Assembly: GCA_030847615.1 (NCBI GenBank)
Contig: JAUMIR010000003.1
Span: 287,488,265-287,552,264, forward strand
Origin: Gambelia wislizenii
Lineage: Eukaryota > Chordata > Lepidosauria > Squamata > Crotaphytidae
Direction: 5' to 3'
DNA length: 64,000 nt
Below the pieces are notes generated by a model, which made no database searches, was not told the DNA's origin, and saw only the letters and a program-made list of their open reading frames with translations. Shown piece after piece: positions 33,799 through 45,046 of this stretch. The position numbers were made by a program, and so were the translations under genes. Each line of letters opens with the position of its first letter. Position 1 is the first letter of the stretch.

Positions 33799-33985
33799 GT
33801 GCCTTCAAGTCATTCCTGACTTATGACGACTGTAAGGCGAACCTATCATGGGGTTTTCTGAAGCTGAGAGTTTGTGACTTGCCCAAGGTAACCCAGTGGG
33901 TTTTCATGACTGAGCAGGGATTTGAACCCTGGTCTCCAGAGTTGTAGTTCAGCACTCCAGGCCCTACACCATACTGGTTTTACCT
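33767..33985 (-). mobile_element. SINE (Sauria type), near full length
   Basis: It begins with (TTG)n at 33770-33797, then GTGTGCCTTCAAGTCATTCC and TGACTTATGACGACTGTAAG, and ends with GATTTGAACCCTGGTCTCC (B box) and ACACCATACTGG (head). This is the reverse complement of a tRNA-derived SINE with a (CAA)n tail. Confidence 0.85.
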
Positions 33986-33989
33986 GGGA

Positions 33990-36900
33990 CAATTTTGGGA
34001 CTAAAATGCTTGCATCCCACATAGGCCACCCTGTGTCCTGCAAATGGTAGATGTACTTCAGGTGGAGGACCACTGTTCTGTGAGACTATTACTGTGTCTT
34101 CAGGTAGAAACCATAAGCATCAGACATTTTTCTGGATCCATATTAAACCCCAAGGAATATGAATTACTAGAAATGTGTATATATCTAAAAGAAAGAGTGT
34201 GACACACATTTTAGTCAATGGGAAAATACAAAAAATGTGTATATTAAGAATTCATATGGAGACACATTAGGAAAAGTATGTGCCAAAATAAGCATGGATT
34301 TCCATCTGGGAAGGGAAAAAAGGTCTTGCTCCTCAATAAACAGAAATTGGGCAGGAAAAGCCTATTGGTGAGATCTTGAAAAGTGAAACTTAAATGAAAC
34401 TGACAGATTTTCACAACCCTCTTTCCACCTCACTTGCTGTGGGGATCGGCTTAATGGTTTGAGTAATAAGGATTAAATCCAGAATGCTAAGGATATGTAT
34501 AAAATTTAGCATACAAGCGATGTTTTATTCATCCAAAAACTAGAGTTTTGAGTGTTTGCATTCTGAATGAGCTCTTCCTTCTTGAAATGCCAACTTGCAT
34601 GCTTATACCTGTTGAAATTTTAGTTTTATCAGCAATCCAATATACAGAAATAATCATCAGGAACAAAAGCAAAGCAAAGTCGGAGGGGGGGATAATAGTA
34701 TGAATTACTCGGTCAAGTATCAAATGGGAAAAAAATGAAAAGTTGTTTTTAAATATGCTTTAGCAGAAGAGTCCATTAGAAGTGAATAATTTCCAGCTGT
34801 TTAAAACACAGACTTCACTATTTTTTTTAAAGTCCTAAAAATAAATTCCTCCTTGGCCTATTTTGGGAAACTGCACACATAATTCAGAGACAATTTCCTC
34901 ATAGATGTCCAATTAGTGAAACAGCTGAATATGAGACATAAAGCAAAAGGGGAAAATGCTTTTAAAATATGGCTTTTCTGAAGTTTATTTCCAGTTGTCT
35001 TTTTCTAGGAGCCAATCATACCTCAGTAAATTTAATGCAAAGAAAATGTTTCATGTCATTTCATTTCTATTTTGTCAGAAAAGATAGTAGTATTGTGTGT
35101 ACTTTCTCAAGCATAGAATTATCTTTTCCTGTGGGCCCTGAGATCAGATAGAGCAGGTTATGTCCATTATGAGGCAATTCAGACATGGTTGTATTAGAGC
35201 TCCAAGCATTTCGCACCATTGGTTATGCTAGCTAAGGCTATTGGAAATTGATGTCAAACCGCTTCTGAAGTGCCATGCAATTCCCATCCCTGAGAAAGAG
35301 AAATGTGCCATTGGTCAATCCACTTCTAGGATACATACAATGCTGCACCAATTTTCATCAGGATCCACAGTAGACATCTAAGATAAGCTGTTATCAAAGA
35401 TAAGCTGTCATTCAAGTACCACACCCTATCCTCTCATTCCCAATATGTTCAGTTACATGCTTGGTGGTTATGAATTTCAGCAACATGTTAAATTGTAGCA
35501 ATTGAGTCTTGTTTATTTTAGGAAAGTTGGTGAGAACTGAGTTTTGAAGTTCAGTGGTAGGAAGTACACCTGTTGGCACATTATAACCTTGCTATCTTGA
35601 TTGAAAACATTTCAGTTTCTTTTTCATGAGGGACCATAACTCACTCTAGGAGCAATGTTTTGCATATAGAAGATCTTAAGTTCAGTCCCTTCCATAGAAT
35701 TAAGTATTGGATGATGTGCTAGACTTTACTAGACTTTAAGTTAGTTTACAAGAGTTGCCTTTTGGACAAGAATTCCAAGAATTCCCCTAACCACCAAGTC
35801 ATTTTTCCAAGCTATGAATTAGCTTCTTACATTTCCTTTGAATCTGCTTAATCCTTTGTACATTATCTGACTTAGCAGTAACTGTACTATATATGCACAA
35901 CAAATGCACAGTTGAGAAGTAGGTGGTTTTTAGAAAGTCCATATTTTAAAACTGGGTACATTTTTAAATAAGGGTGACTCATGGAGATTAAAGTGACCCT
36001 TGAAATACTAGATAGCAGAAGGTGCCACACCCTTGAAATCTCAACACAGAAATAGTTCCCATAGGAAAGTTATCTGTACACATTAAGTGGTTAGGAAATT
36101 CAGGAAGAACGAGATTAGATTTCAGTGGGTGGTTTGTGGGTAGGAGAGAAATGTATAGAAAATTACATAGAAAAATGGTAAAGAGGCATTCTAGATTTTA
36201 AAAAAACACATCTGTTGTCACCACACACAGAGAAATGGTCACATGAATGTCCCATAAGATCATCCTGGAGCATTCTGGGAAGAGCTTGTTTAGCACCAAA
36301 CTGAAAGGAAGACTTAAAAAAAAAATAATAATGGGCAAACTCTATCCTCTCTGTGTCTCACACAGATACACTTGACTCTTCCCCAGTTTCAAGGAGCCCA
36401 ATTTCCCATCCACCTCATTTCAACAGGCAAACAGATAAAGTGTTCGCTCAGCTGTATTCAAGGCTGCTTAATTTTAAGAGGAAAAGACAAGATTTATCTA
36501 CCTGGAAAAAAGGTTTGTTAAATTTTCTGATTCTATAATATTCATTCATCTTTCTTTCCATGTCAATGCATAAATTAAGGATGAAGTGTGATCTTCTTTT
36601 CTGGTGTGCTAGGCCTATGTTCCCCTTGTTATTTCAAAATTCTCCCAAAATTTTACTTTTCAGAATACCAAAATTCAGTTCCATTCAACTTAGAATAAAC
36701 TGGAATCCATGAGGCTGATCCAAAGTATGTAAGACAATCTGATTTCACTTTCTGAGAATTATTTTTCCTTAACTCCTGTACAAAACTAACAAGTAAAGAA
36801 CTGATACTCTTAGGAATAATCTAGTGAAAATTAAACTGCAGTTGCAATGAATTGTGTTTGTATAGTGTGGTTTTTTTTAATGAGTTGGAGACCTTCTTTT

Positions 36901-37084
36901 ACACTCAGCATGCTTATGTAAGTTTTAGTCATGAGCAGTGCTATGGTGGTAAAAGCTGAAGTGCAGGGCCACATCTTGCCAGCCCCTACACTCACAAGAA
37001 TCCTTAATCATATCCAAAGTAGGGCAGAAGAAGTAGGTAGTGTGAGAGAGAAATAAATCCGGGGCTTTAGCTATGAGGACTGTG
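33990..37084. other. About 3 kb with no recognisable gene or element
   Basis: The longest repeat-poor stretch of the window. Open frames are all short and lack motifs, and base composition is AT-rich. It may hold single-copy noncoding DNA. Confidence 0.4.
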
Positions 37085-37122
37085 ACAGTCAGTCAGTCAG
37101 ACAGTCAGTCAGACAGACAGTA
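37085..37122. repeat. CAGT/CAGA tandem repeat
   Basis: Short tandem run of GTCAGTCAGTCAGACAGTCA-type units. Confidence 0.85.
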
Positions 37123-37134
37123 CCATAATAATTA

Positions 37135-37245
37135 TAGAGATTACCTCTCTAGGCATTTTCCAGGATAAATCTATGGTATGTGTCCCTATTTTGTGTCCCA
37201 TGGATAACTGAAACCACAGATACTGGTTCCACAGATGGGGGGGGG
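37135..37245. mobile_element. MITE C fragment
   Basis: CCTCTCTAGGCATTTTCCAG, TATTTTGTGTCCCATGGATAA and ACCACAGATACTGG match the right half of the mariner-type MITE at 50977-51224. Left terminus lost. Confidence 0.55.
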
Positions 37246-38121
37246 CAGCCTATAATTGCACATTGAATTGATGTCACTCATTCAATATCACTATATTTCT
37301 GTGTAGCCTAATTCCTACATTTCTTACATAAATATTATTCACTGGTCAATCATAGAGCCATAACGTATGATAGGTAGCTGTTCTTTTAGCTGTAAGCTCT
37401 TAGAAGCCACCATGAGGATGTCCATGCTCAATCTTATGAAGAAGCATTTTGATATACATAATTGTGAGCATACTCTGATCCCATTTTAGCCAGGTTCAGA
37501 AATTATTCTTCTGTCCATGGGTTTCCTCTCCCTTTGTGCAGTGAAGTAAATCAGAAAAGGAAATCTAGATATGTTTGGCTAAAAACATATAGGATCTTGC
37601 ATGTAACTAGGAACCTGATCATGCAGGGTTCTTCATCACACTGAGGAGTCTAAGCATATTCACCCAAACTCATCTAATTTCTCCATCATTTTAGCCAAAT
37701 TCACCAAACTCATCTAAATTCTCCTTTGCTCAACAAATGAAAGTTAAGAGTGGGTCTGGCGGGGGGGGGGGACAAGGAAGTAGCGGACAGGCTAATGTGC
37801 ACATTGTTGTTCCCTTTCACCTGTCCTCAGGCCTGAAAAAAAACATTTTTAAGGAGGATTTGTCATTGAGAGATTGTAAGGCTATTGAGGTTAGTAGTCA
37901 AGAGGGACAAATGGTAGTAACAACAATTATTTCAGGGTTTATATATCACCTTTGAAGGATTCTCAAAGACGTTTTCAATAGATGATGATGATAATGATGA
38001 TGATCTGCACATATGCAACACACACAACCACAAATATACAAAACCTAGCAGAGTGGGCCCCCCTTCTACTCTGCAATTTAAAGGCAACTGATTAATGACT
38101 ACTGGTGATTTCTAATTAATT
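37246..38121. other. No recognisable gene
   Basis: Contains a G-run at 37761-37770 and a GAT-rich tandem stretch at 37981-38002. The open frames have no family signature. Confidence 0.4.
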
Positions 38122-38467
38122 TAGATGGTCAATCCACTCTGGGATTCAATCTGAAGTTTAAGGAGCTATCCACGGTGCTGAAGCTATTCTGAAGTACCAT
38201 TGTCCCTCCATATCCACGGATTTAAGTATTCACGGCTTGAAAATATTCTTTAAAAAAAAAAATCCAAAAAGCAAACCTTGATTTTGCCATCTTATATAAG
38301 GGACACCATTTTATTATGTCATTGCATGTAATGGGACTTGAGTATTCACGGATTTTGGTATCCACGGGGGGTCCTGGAACCAAACCCCAGTGAATATGAA
38401 GGGACAACTGTATAGGGTTCAGCATTCTGAGTTTAGACAAAAACCTAGGGTGGATTCACCATCCAAC
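38122..38467. mobile_element. Foldback MITE D, host of a second MITE
   Basis: TAGATGGTCAATCCACTCTG at the left and GGGTGGATTCACCATCCAA at the right are imperfect inverse copies. A second inverted pair, TGCTGAAGCTATT and GGTTCAGCA, lies further in. The centre is occupied by a Tigger-like MITE (38197-38410). Similar GTGGATTCACCA ends occur near 21.2 and 53.1 kb. Confidence 0.55.
38197..38410. mobile_element. Tigger/pogo-like MITE with TA duplication
   Basis: Ends CCATTGTCCCTCCATATCCA and CAGTTGTCCCTTCATATTCA (other strand) are inverted repeats, flanked by TA at 38195-38196 and 38411-38412. Internal GTATTCACGG and CCACGGGG blocks pair as well. Length 214 bp. Confidence 0.8.
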
Positions 38468-39395
38468 TGACATGGGAACTGCCAACTGATGGTCAGAATT
38501 TTTGAGTATTCTCTCTGACATGGGATGGTGTGACCAAGCTTATTGTGTCTCCTCCTTCTTGGGCTAATGGATGTTTCCAGGTTTTTCCTTCAGAGATTAG
38601 GAGCATATAACCTGCCAGACATTTTTGGTCTCCTAGCTGATGGGAAAGGCCAAACTGTGCAGCAGTTTAGACTCACAGTCCCAAGGCAGCTTCATGAACA
38701 CAGAGAGAACAGATGCAGTGATATTTTATTCTTATAATGGCATGAAAAGGATTTCTGCATTTTATTCCTTACACAGTCCATTTTGTCTTTTGCTTCCTCA
38801 CGCCTGAATCCATCAATCCAAGTAGTTGAAAAGCTTTACAAAGCCAAAGAAAACTTGCAACAGGTGGTAGCACATGTGTAAGTCTAATTTCAGCCTCAAG
38901 ATATTCACCCACCCACCAGGACTCCATTTCTGGAAAATTAGAATTCCAAAGTGGATTAGATCAAAAGCAATATTCAAAGGGTGTGAAGGATTTGCAGCCT
39001 TCTACATCCTCCATCTGTGTTATTTGTAGCTGGCTCTGTCCATTGTTATTCCTTAAATGTGCAGAAGTTAAGACTAGATTAAGCTTTGCCTGTGTTTTCT
39101 GGTGCTATAATGTATGGATAGAATGGTGAACAATTCCTCTTGAAAAATCTACAGAATTCACAACTATATATTCCCAGTGGGAATGGAGGGAATTAATATA
39201 TGGATTCTTTTCATAGACTTTTACCATTTACATTGACATAAGATAAATTCTGTTCTTATATTATTGTATCACCTCCAATAAGTTTGACATTGCCTAAAAT
39301 GAATTGTGCATCTCCCATATGTTCCTATTCACTAATATAGAGAGGGGGACATAGTTATCCTTGTGTATGTTATTGAATATATTCAAAACTACTCA
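38468..39395. other. No recognisable feature
   Basis: Non-coding sequence with no repeat ends or domain-bearing frame recognised. Confidence 0.4.
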
Positions 39396-39965
39396 TAGAA
39401 TCACAGAGTTGTAGAACTGTGGAATTAGAAGGGACATCAAAGGTCTAGTCAAATTCCCAACAGATTTAGAAAATCCTCTATTACAACATTTTCCAAAGAT
39501 TGAAAATGTTACTTTTTTTGTATTACAGCTCCAAACCACCAAATCTCCTCATCAGCCCAGCTAGTGGTGGTGGAAAATTCTGGGAGCTTTTGTCCAAAAA
39601 TTAACTTTCCCTGGCCATGACATTTCCAATACGTCATCATCCAGATGTGGTTTAGAAAACTCTAATGAGGGAAAGTCCACCACCTTACAAGGTAATCCAG
39701 GATTTTTTTTAAAAAAAATGTTTATTTGCAATTTCTTTTCTTGTTATGGTCAATAGATCAATAGTTTGTGTTAATAAGCCCCTGTCCTTGGAGCCCATTG
39801 GCTCAAGGCCTATCTTCAGGATAATCTATTCTACATGACAATCCTTTAAATATTTGACAATGGCTCTCCTATTGTCACTTAATCGTTGCTGTGCCAGGCA
39901 AACATGCCCAACTCCTTCAGCCTTTCTCTGGTCCTACTCAGCCTTTCCTCCTTCATCTATATATT
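39396..39965 (-). mobile_element. Ancient CR1 LINE 3' end
   Basis: CATAGAATCACAGAGTTGTAG then GGGACATCAAAGGTCTAGTC is a diverged reversed CR1 tail. Farther on, CACCACCTTACAAGGTAATCCAG and CTGTGCCAGGCAAACATGCCC followed by CTCCTTCAGCC are reversed CR1 3' landmarks. More diverged than the copies at 7.9 and 20.9 kb. Confidence 0.55.
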
Positions 39966-40149
39966 TTTAAACTGCAGTACCAGAATAGGCTCATTAATTT
40001 TAAATTTTCCAGACTTCTTTCCCATAGAAAATATAAAAAGAAGCATACAATAAAAAAAAGCAAACACACTAGTGGACAGTCCCAGGTAAAAGACTGAAAA
40101 ATAGACAAGCAACACACAAAAAAGGACCAAAAAAAAATCAAAATCGGTA
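39966..40149. other. A-rich flank of copia-1
   Basis: A-rich sequence with no coding signature, ending at the left target duplication. Confidence 0.4.
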
Positions 40150-40154
40150 TAAGC
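40150..40154. other. Target-site duplication TAAGC, left copy (copia-1)
   Basis: TAAGC directly before the first LTR, repeated at 45724-45728 directly after the second. Confidence 0.95.
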
Positions 40155-40831
40155 TGTCAGGGATGATGGGAGTTGTAGCTCTTCACCTCTGGCTCAAACT
40201 CACCACCTTGTTATGCAGCAGAGCCAACCAGCTTAGATCAGTGGTTAATGCTTTCCTCCAAAGCAGCAGAGTTTCAGAGAATAGGCTGAAGATCCTGACA
40301 AACCTCCAAGCCTTCTCACTCTTCTCCAGGTGTCTCCAAAACGTCTCCAGGATTCACTCAGGCAACTCAGTAGTTTTATATAAAACCTACTTTATTCTTC
40401 TATATAAATATACTATATGGTCAACAAATCACAATCTCTACACACTACTCCACAATATCTCCAAACTACTCCAACTCTACTCAACCACAAAAATACATTG
40501 GCAAACATTGCAATTTTATAGCCATTGTTTATCACCACCCACTAATTAGTTTCCACCCAGTGGGTGTGTACTTCCATTCAGATTGGTCCACATAGTTCCA
40601 TCCATGCTTAAGACCAACCCATGTATTTCAACATTTCACCTTGTACACTTAATGATTCTCAGGTGTTTCCAATCTGCATTCAGTACCTCTGTCCTTGGCT
40701 CTCAGGCCTTCTAGATTACATTAGCAGTTTCACCTGTGTAGCCCCATAATTGCTCTTGCTTAGTCATTGTGACTTTCACATACATATTTTATTTCTTTCA
40801 CTGTATGTCCCATGTTGCATTTTCCTTAACA
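40155..40831 (-). repeat. copia-1 3' LTR
   Basis: 677 bp with TG...CA ends. On the element strand it carries TATAAAA (40514-40520) and AATAAA (40391-40396). The roughly 125-bp spacing from TATA to AATAAA fits a U3-R-U5 layout with R between them. Confidence 0.95.
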
Positions 40832-40841
40832 ATCCCCTCCG
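40832..40841 (-). promoter_or_regulatory. copia-1 polypurine tract
   Basis: On the element strand CGGAGGGGAT lies immediately upstream of the 3' LTR, 21 bp after the stop codon of gag-pol. It is the expected plus-strand primer. Confidence 0.85.
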
Positions 40842-40862
40842 AAATAAAATATTGTATGTGTC

Positions 40863-43800
40863 TTACAATGTCATTCCAACCATTTGTGTCAGCCTTTCAT
40901 GTTTTTCTGCTGTCAATGCTTTTGTGAACAAATCTGCTATGTTGTGTTGTGTTTCTATATATCTCAATTCTATTTCACCCTTCTGAACCATGTCTCGCAC
41001 ATTTTGATATCTTACACCAACATATTTTGTTCTGTTCTTCAAACTTTCAGTTTCAGCCATCGCTATGCATGACTGTGAATCTTCCAGAATTTCCACTGGT
41101 ATCTTGTAACTTTCATTTAAATCATTTAACAATTGCTTAATCCACTGTACCTCATTTACTATCTCATTCAAAGCAGCGAATTCTGCTTCCGTTGTGCTTA
41201 TCGCTACATTAGTTTGTTTTCTACTTCTCCAAACTATTGGACTTTCACTATATTTAATTATCATTCCTGTAACTGACTTCTTGTCTCCTAATTCTGATGC
41301 AAATGAACTGTCTACATAACAATCTAGATCTGGACTACTGCTTCTTATTATCAATTTCCTATCTAAGGTTCCTTTCAAATATCTCAATAAATGTTTTACC
41401 GCTGTCCAGTCTTCAATTTTTGGATCATTAACCCTTCTAGACAATACATTTACAGCATAAGAAATGTCTGGTCTGGTGTGGCAAGATATGAATTGTAAGG
41501 ATCCTATTATACTTCTGAAGAGACTCTTGTCCTCAAACGCTCTAGTTGTTTCCTCAGACACAAAACCAGTTGTCATTGGAGCTCTTACTATTTTTGCATT
41601 CTGTAATCCACACTTTTCAATCAATCTTTCAATTTTATTTCTCTGACTTAATAAACAATGTCCTTCTTCTGTCCATTCAACACAAATACCTAAATAAGAC
41701 TTCAATACACCTAAGTCCTTCAAAACAAACTTCTTAGACAATTCTCTTTTTACTGACTCAATTTCCTGTTTTGACTTTGCTGCTACGCACAAATCATCTA
41801 CATAAATCACTAATACTATGTCTCCTTTTGTATAAACACAAGCATCTGCAATGCTCCTCTTGTAACCTAGCTTAACTAGCTCATCATTGATGCACAGATT
41901 CCACGCTCTGGCACTTTGTTTTAAACCATACAACGCTTTCTTTAATTTATATACTCTCTGACTACCATTTTCTTCGAAACCTTGTGGCTGTTCCATAAAT
42001 ATTTCTTCATCCAGAACCGCATTCAAGTAAGCTGTCTCAAAATCAAAATGTTCTACAACTAAATTCCTTTTTACTGCTACAGCTAGAACCATTCTCAGAC
42101 TTTCTGGCTTTGCAGTTGGAGAATATGTCTTATCATAGTTCTCATACTGTTGTTGTGCAAAACCCTTAGCCACTAACCTAGCTTTATATTTGATACTTCC
42201 ATCTGGCATTTCTTTCCTTTTGTATACCCATTTACAACCAATTACTTTCTTGTCTTTGGGTCTGTCAACAATTTCAAAAACATCTTTATTTACCAGGCAA
42301 CCAAACTCATTATCCATTGCATCAAACCATCTTTCCTGTTCTTCGCTAGAATAACTTTCCAATTCTTCAAAACTTTCAGGCTCTTCTACTGCTAAACAAG
42401 CTCTTGCCTTTGTCACAACAAACCTATCTGGAGGCTTTCTAACTCTATGACTACGCCTGGGAATAAAATCTGCTGTTCTGTCTCTTTCATCCTCACTTTC
42501 TCTACTGGGAGTTGTAGTTCTATGACTAAATCTCTTGTCTTCAGTCATTCGAGTAGTAGTAGGCCTAGATGCTATCTCATCATCAGAAGAACTACCACTG
42601 CTGCTAGGTGATGCTTCCTGCTTAACTGAAACCCCTCCGTTTCCTGAGGTTGGTTCAGTTTGTGCTTCTGGCTCATTTGAACTCCCTAACCTCAAAAACA
42701 CTTCTTTATTGGCATGCAGTTTGTCCCAACCAGCATGTCTCTCAAAATTTGCAGACCTAGAATACTGCACTTGTTTTCCTCCCAAATGAAACTTGTAGCT
42801 ATTTCCGGAGTACCCCAAAAACCTAAGCCTTTTGCTTTTGGGTTCTCCTTTCCTCCTGAAACAAGCAGGTGTGTAAACATGAGCAAATTGTCCAAAAACC
42901 CTTAAGTACTTGTAATTTGGCATTCTCCCATACAATACCCTGTAGGGAATGTCTTCATTTTCTGAATGATACAATCTGTTACTGATATGTATTGCAGTCA
43001 AAGTTGCTTCTGCCCAAAAACTATCTTTCACCCCTGCATCTGCCATCATACAAGCAGTAATTCTTTTTATATCTTGTATTTTCTTTTCTGCTAACCCATC
43101 CTCACTAGGACAAGCAGGGTTTGTAGTTTCATGCCTTATTCCCACCTTTTGAAACCAGTTAAACAATTGTTTATTTAAGAATTCTCCTCCTCTATCAGTA
43201 ATGATGGTGCCTACTCTGCTATCAAATTGTCTTTCCACCATTCTTACCCATGCTTTTAAACTTTGCCCAGCGTCAGATTTGTTTTTCATTATTCTCACAA
43301 ATGCAAACCTTGTATACCTATCAACAATTACTAGGAAATACTTGCTTCCCCCTAAGGACAAGCAGTTAGCTTGGGCGACATCTGCATGTACATATTGAAA
43401 TGGTCTTTGAGCAATTCTTTTTGTTTTCTTAGCTACTGGAAAAGCTCTGACCTTTACCTGTTGACATACTGTACAATCTAAGTGGTTTTTGCATTCAGTA
43501 ACTTTTAAATCTGGACACATACTGATTAAATTCTTTAAACATTTGAAGCTCGCATGGCCGAATTTTCTGTGAAGCTCATGTATGCAGTCTTTGTGGATTG
43601 GAATATTTTCTATGTTATTAGCTTCTTCAACCCTGTAGCTATCAATATTGTCCTCCAAATAATAAAGTTTGTCCTTTTTCAAACCTATGCCACGCAATTC
43701 CCCATTCAGTTTTATCTTACACATGTTCTTTTCAAAGATGACTGTGTAGTCTCTTTCTGTTAATCTGCTTACTGATAACAAATTATTTTCTAACTCCTTT

Positions 43801-44828
43801 ACATGTAAGACATCATTAAAATTCTCTTTTAGCCCTGGAATGTACACAGTACCCATTTGATTTACAGTACTTAGCTCTTTCCCGTCAGCCAAAACTACAG
43901 TATTTACATTAGCTGATTTTCTATTACTTATTAAATTTATATCATTACACATTGAAGATGAGGCTCCTGAATCAACTAGCCATTTAGAATTTGCATTTTG
44001 TTTTTCCTTAATCATGGTTGCAACCCCCTTTTTATTACCACTGTCCCTCAAAAATGGAGGTCTGGACTGTTTTTGATACTGCCGCGGCTGCCATCTGCTC
44101 TCTGCTTGCTTGCGTCTCTCAGCTGCAAAATGTTTACAATGTCTCTGCAGATGACCAATCTTCTTACAATAAAAGCACCTCCGTTGCTCCCTTGTAGAGG
44201 CTGCTTCCTCCTGCGTTCGCCAGTCAGGAGTTGTTTGTTGTTTTGGCACAGTCTTTAAACTTGCTGAGTCACCCTGCTCAGACTTTCTTCTCTGGTTCTC
44301 TTCCAGTATTCTGGCCACAATTAAGTCTCTATTAAGCTCAGCTTCTGGCAAGTTCTGTAAGCTGTTCGTTATGTTGTCCCACGAAGAGTCTAGCGATTCT
44401 ACTAAAATGTAGCATTGCTGCTCTTTGCTAATCTGCACTCCCCTCAGTTCAGCTTGCACAAACAAATCTTGCATTATTTTTAAATGTTCTATCACACACT
44501 GCCCTTTAGCCATCTTTTGCCTGTATATTCTTTTAGACCATAGCATTTTTGCAAAAGCAGTTGAAGGAGTGTGTAATCTCTGCAAGGTATCCCACACATC
44601 CTTGGCAGACGTTTTATCTCTGACGTCATTAATTAAGTCTTCTTCAAGCATGAGATAAAGACAGGCTTTTGCTTTACTATCTCTCCCTTGAGTGGCTGCA
44701 TCAGCATCAGCTGCCAGCCCTGTTTCAACTGTTGACCACAGACCTTCCTTTACTAGTAGAGATTGGGCATAAATCTTCCAGGTAGAGTAGTTGTTTCTAT
44801 TCAATTTACTAAACTTTAGAAATTCCAT
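40863..44828 (-). CDS. copia-1 Gag-Pol polyprotein (Ty1/copia)
   Basis: A single uninterrupted 1321-residue frame. Gag occupies about 1-215 (UBN2-like, with NNYSTWKIY near the start) and the zinc knuckle CX2CX4HX4C is at C218, C221, H226 and C231. Protease has DSG at 286-288. Integrase has its zinc-binding H420, H425, C452 and C455 and the D483, D545, E581 triad with the canonical 35-residue D-E spacing. RT covers about 840-1085, with D929 and YVDD at 1009-1012. RNase H has D1173, an acidic pair near 1214-1216, D1250 and the closing ADLFTKAL at 1298-1305. The ATG at 44828 starts in the expected MEFLKFSKLN context. The protein should make virus-like particles, copy the RNA and integrate the DNA. 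Gag and Pol lie in one frame without a shift, so any excess Gag must come from splicing or processing. Confidence 0.97.
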   Translation of the reverse strand: MEFLKFSKLNRNNYSTWKIYAQSLLVKEGLWSTVETGLAADADAATQGRDSKAKACLYLMLEEDLINDVRDKTSAKDVWDTLQRLHTPSTAFAKMLWSKRIYRQKMAKGQCVIEHLKIMQDLFVQAELRGVQISKEQQCYILVESLDSSWDNITNSLQNLPEAELNRDLIVARILEENQRRKSEQGDSASLKTVPKQQTTPDWRTQEEAASTREQRRCFYCKKIGHLQRHCKHFAAERRKQAESRWQPRQYQKQSRPPFLRDSGNKKGVATMIKEKQNANSKWLVDSGASSSMCNDINLISNRKSANVNTVVLADGKELSTVNQMGTVYIPGLKENFNDVLHVKELENNLLSVSRLTERDYTVIFEKNMCKIKLNGELRGIGLKKDKLYYLEDNIDSYRVEEANNIENIPIHKDCIHELHRKFGHASFKCLKNLISMCPDLKVTECKNHLDCTVCQQVKVRAFPVAKKTKRIAQRPFQYVHADVAQANCLSLGGSKYFLVIVDRYTRFAFVRIMKNKSDAGQSLKAWVRMVERQFDSRVGTIITDRGGEFLNKQLFNWFQKVGIRHETTNPACPSEDGLAEKKIQDIKRITACMMADAGVKDSFWAEATLTAIHISNRLYHSENEDIPYRVLYGRMPNYKYLRVFGQFAHVYTPACFRRKGEPKSKRLRFLGYSGNSYKFHLGGKQVQYSRSANFERHAGWDKLHANKEVFLRLGSSNEPEAQTEPTSGNGGVSVKQEASPSSSGSSSDDEIASRPTTTRMTEDKRFSHRTTTPSRESEDERDRTADFIPRRSHRVRKPPDRFVVTKARACLAVEEPESFEELESYSSEEQERWFDAMDNEFGCLVNKDVFEIVDRPKDKKVIGCKWVYKRKEMPDGSIKYKARLVAKGFAQQQYENYDKTYSPTAKPESLRMVLAVAVKRNLVVEHFDFETAYLNAVLDEEIFMEQPQGFEENGSQRVYKLKKALYGLKQSARAWNLCINDELVKLGYKRSIADACVYTKGDIVLVIYVDDLCVAAKSKQEIESVKRELSKKFVLKDLGVLKSYLGICVEWTEEGHCLLSQRNKIERLIEKCGLQNAKIVRAPMTTGFVSEETTRAFEDKSLFRSIIGSLQFISCHTRPDISYAVNVLSRRVNDPKIEDWTAVKHLLRYLKGTLDRKLIIRSSSPDLDCYVDSSFASELGDKKSVTGMIIKYSESPIVWRSRKQTNVAISTTEAEFAALNEIVNEVQWIKQLLNDLNESYKIPVEILEDSQSCIAMAETESLKNRTKYVGVRYQNVRDMVQKGEIELRYIETQHNIADLFTKALTAEKHERLTQMVGMTL

Positions 44829-45030
44829 CTTGATTTGTGCAGTGACTCAATTTGACACAGTCCTTCTGAGTATGCACAGCCGACCCGTCTGGGCTCAAGC
44901 AAAACACAAAATGATTTACTCACGAGGCTTATCAGTGCAGCACAAACAACTTGCTCTGATCTGTCGTCCACAAAGCTTTCTTCCACTTTCTGGAACTTTC
45001 AGCTTCTGTGGATGCTGGGTGCTCTAGTAA
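44829..45030 (-). other. copia-1 5' untranslated leader
   Basis: About 200 bp between the primer-binding site and the Gag start. No upstream open frame of note. The packaging signal is expected here, but nothing specific is visible. Confidence 0.6.
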
Positions 45031-45046
45031 CTGGGCCCATAACCCT
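45031..45046 (-). promoter_or_regulatory. copia-1 primer-binding site (half tRNA-iMet type)
   Basis: The plus strand reads CTGGGCCCATAACCC at 45031-45045, identical to 15 bases of the anticodon stem-loop of vertebrate initiator tRNA-Met (CAT anticodon inside). On the element strand this follows the LTR after one A. The match is to the tRNA interior, not its CCA end, so the primer would be a 5' half-tRNA, as established for Drosophila copia. Confidence 0.9.

Noticed and set aside
45031..45045. Possible tRNA gene fragment (CTGGGCCCATAACCC)
   Set aside because: Only the anticodon arm matches; no acceptor, D or T arm is present. Its place next to the LTR explains it as a primer-binding site.
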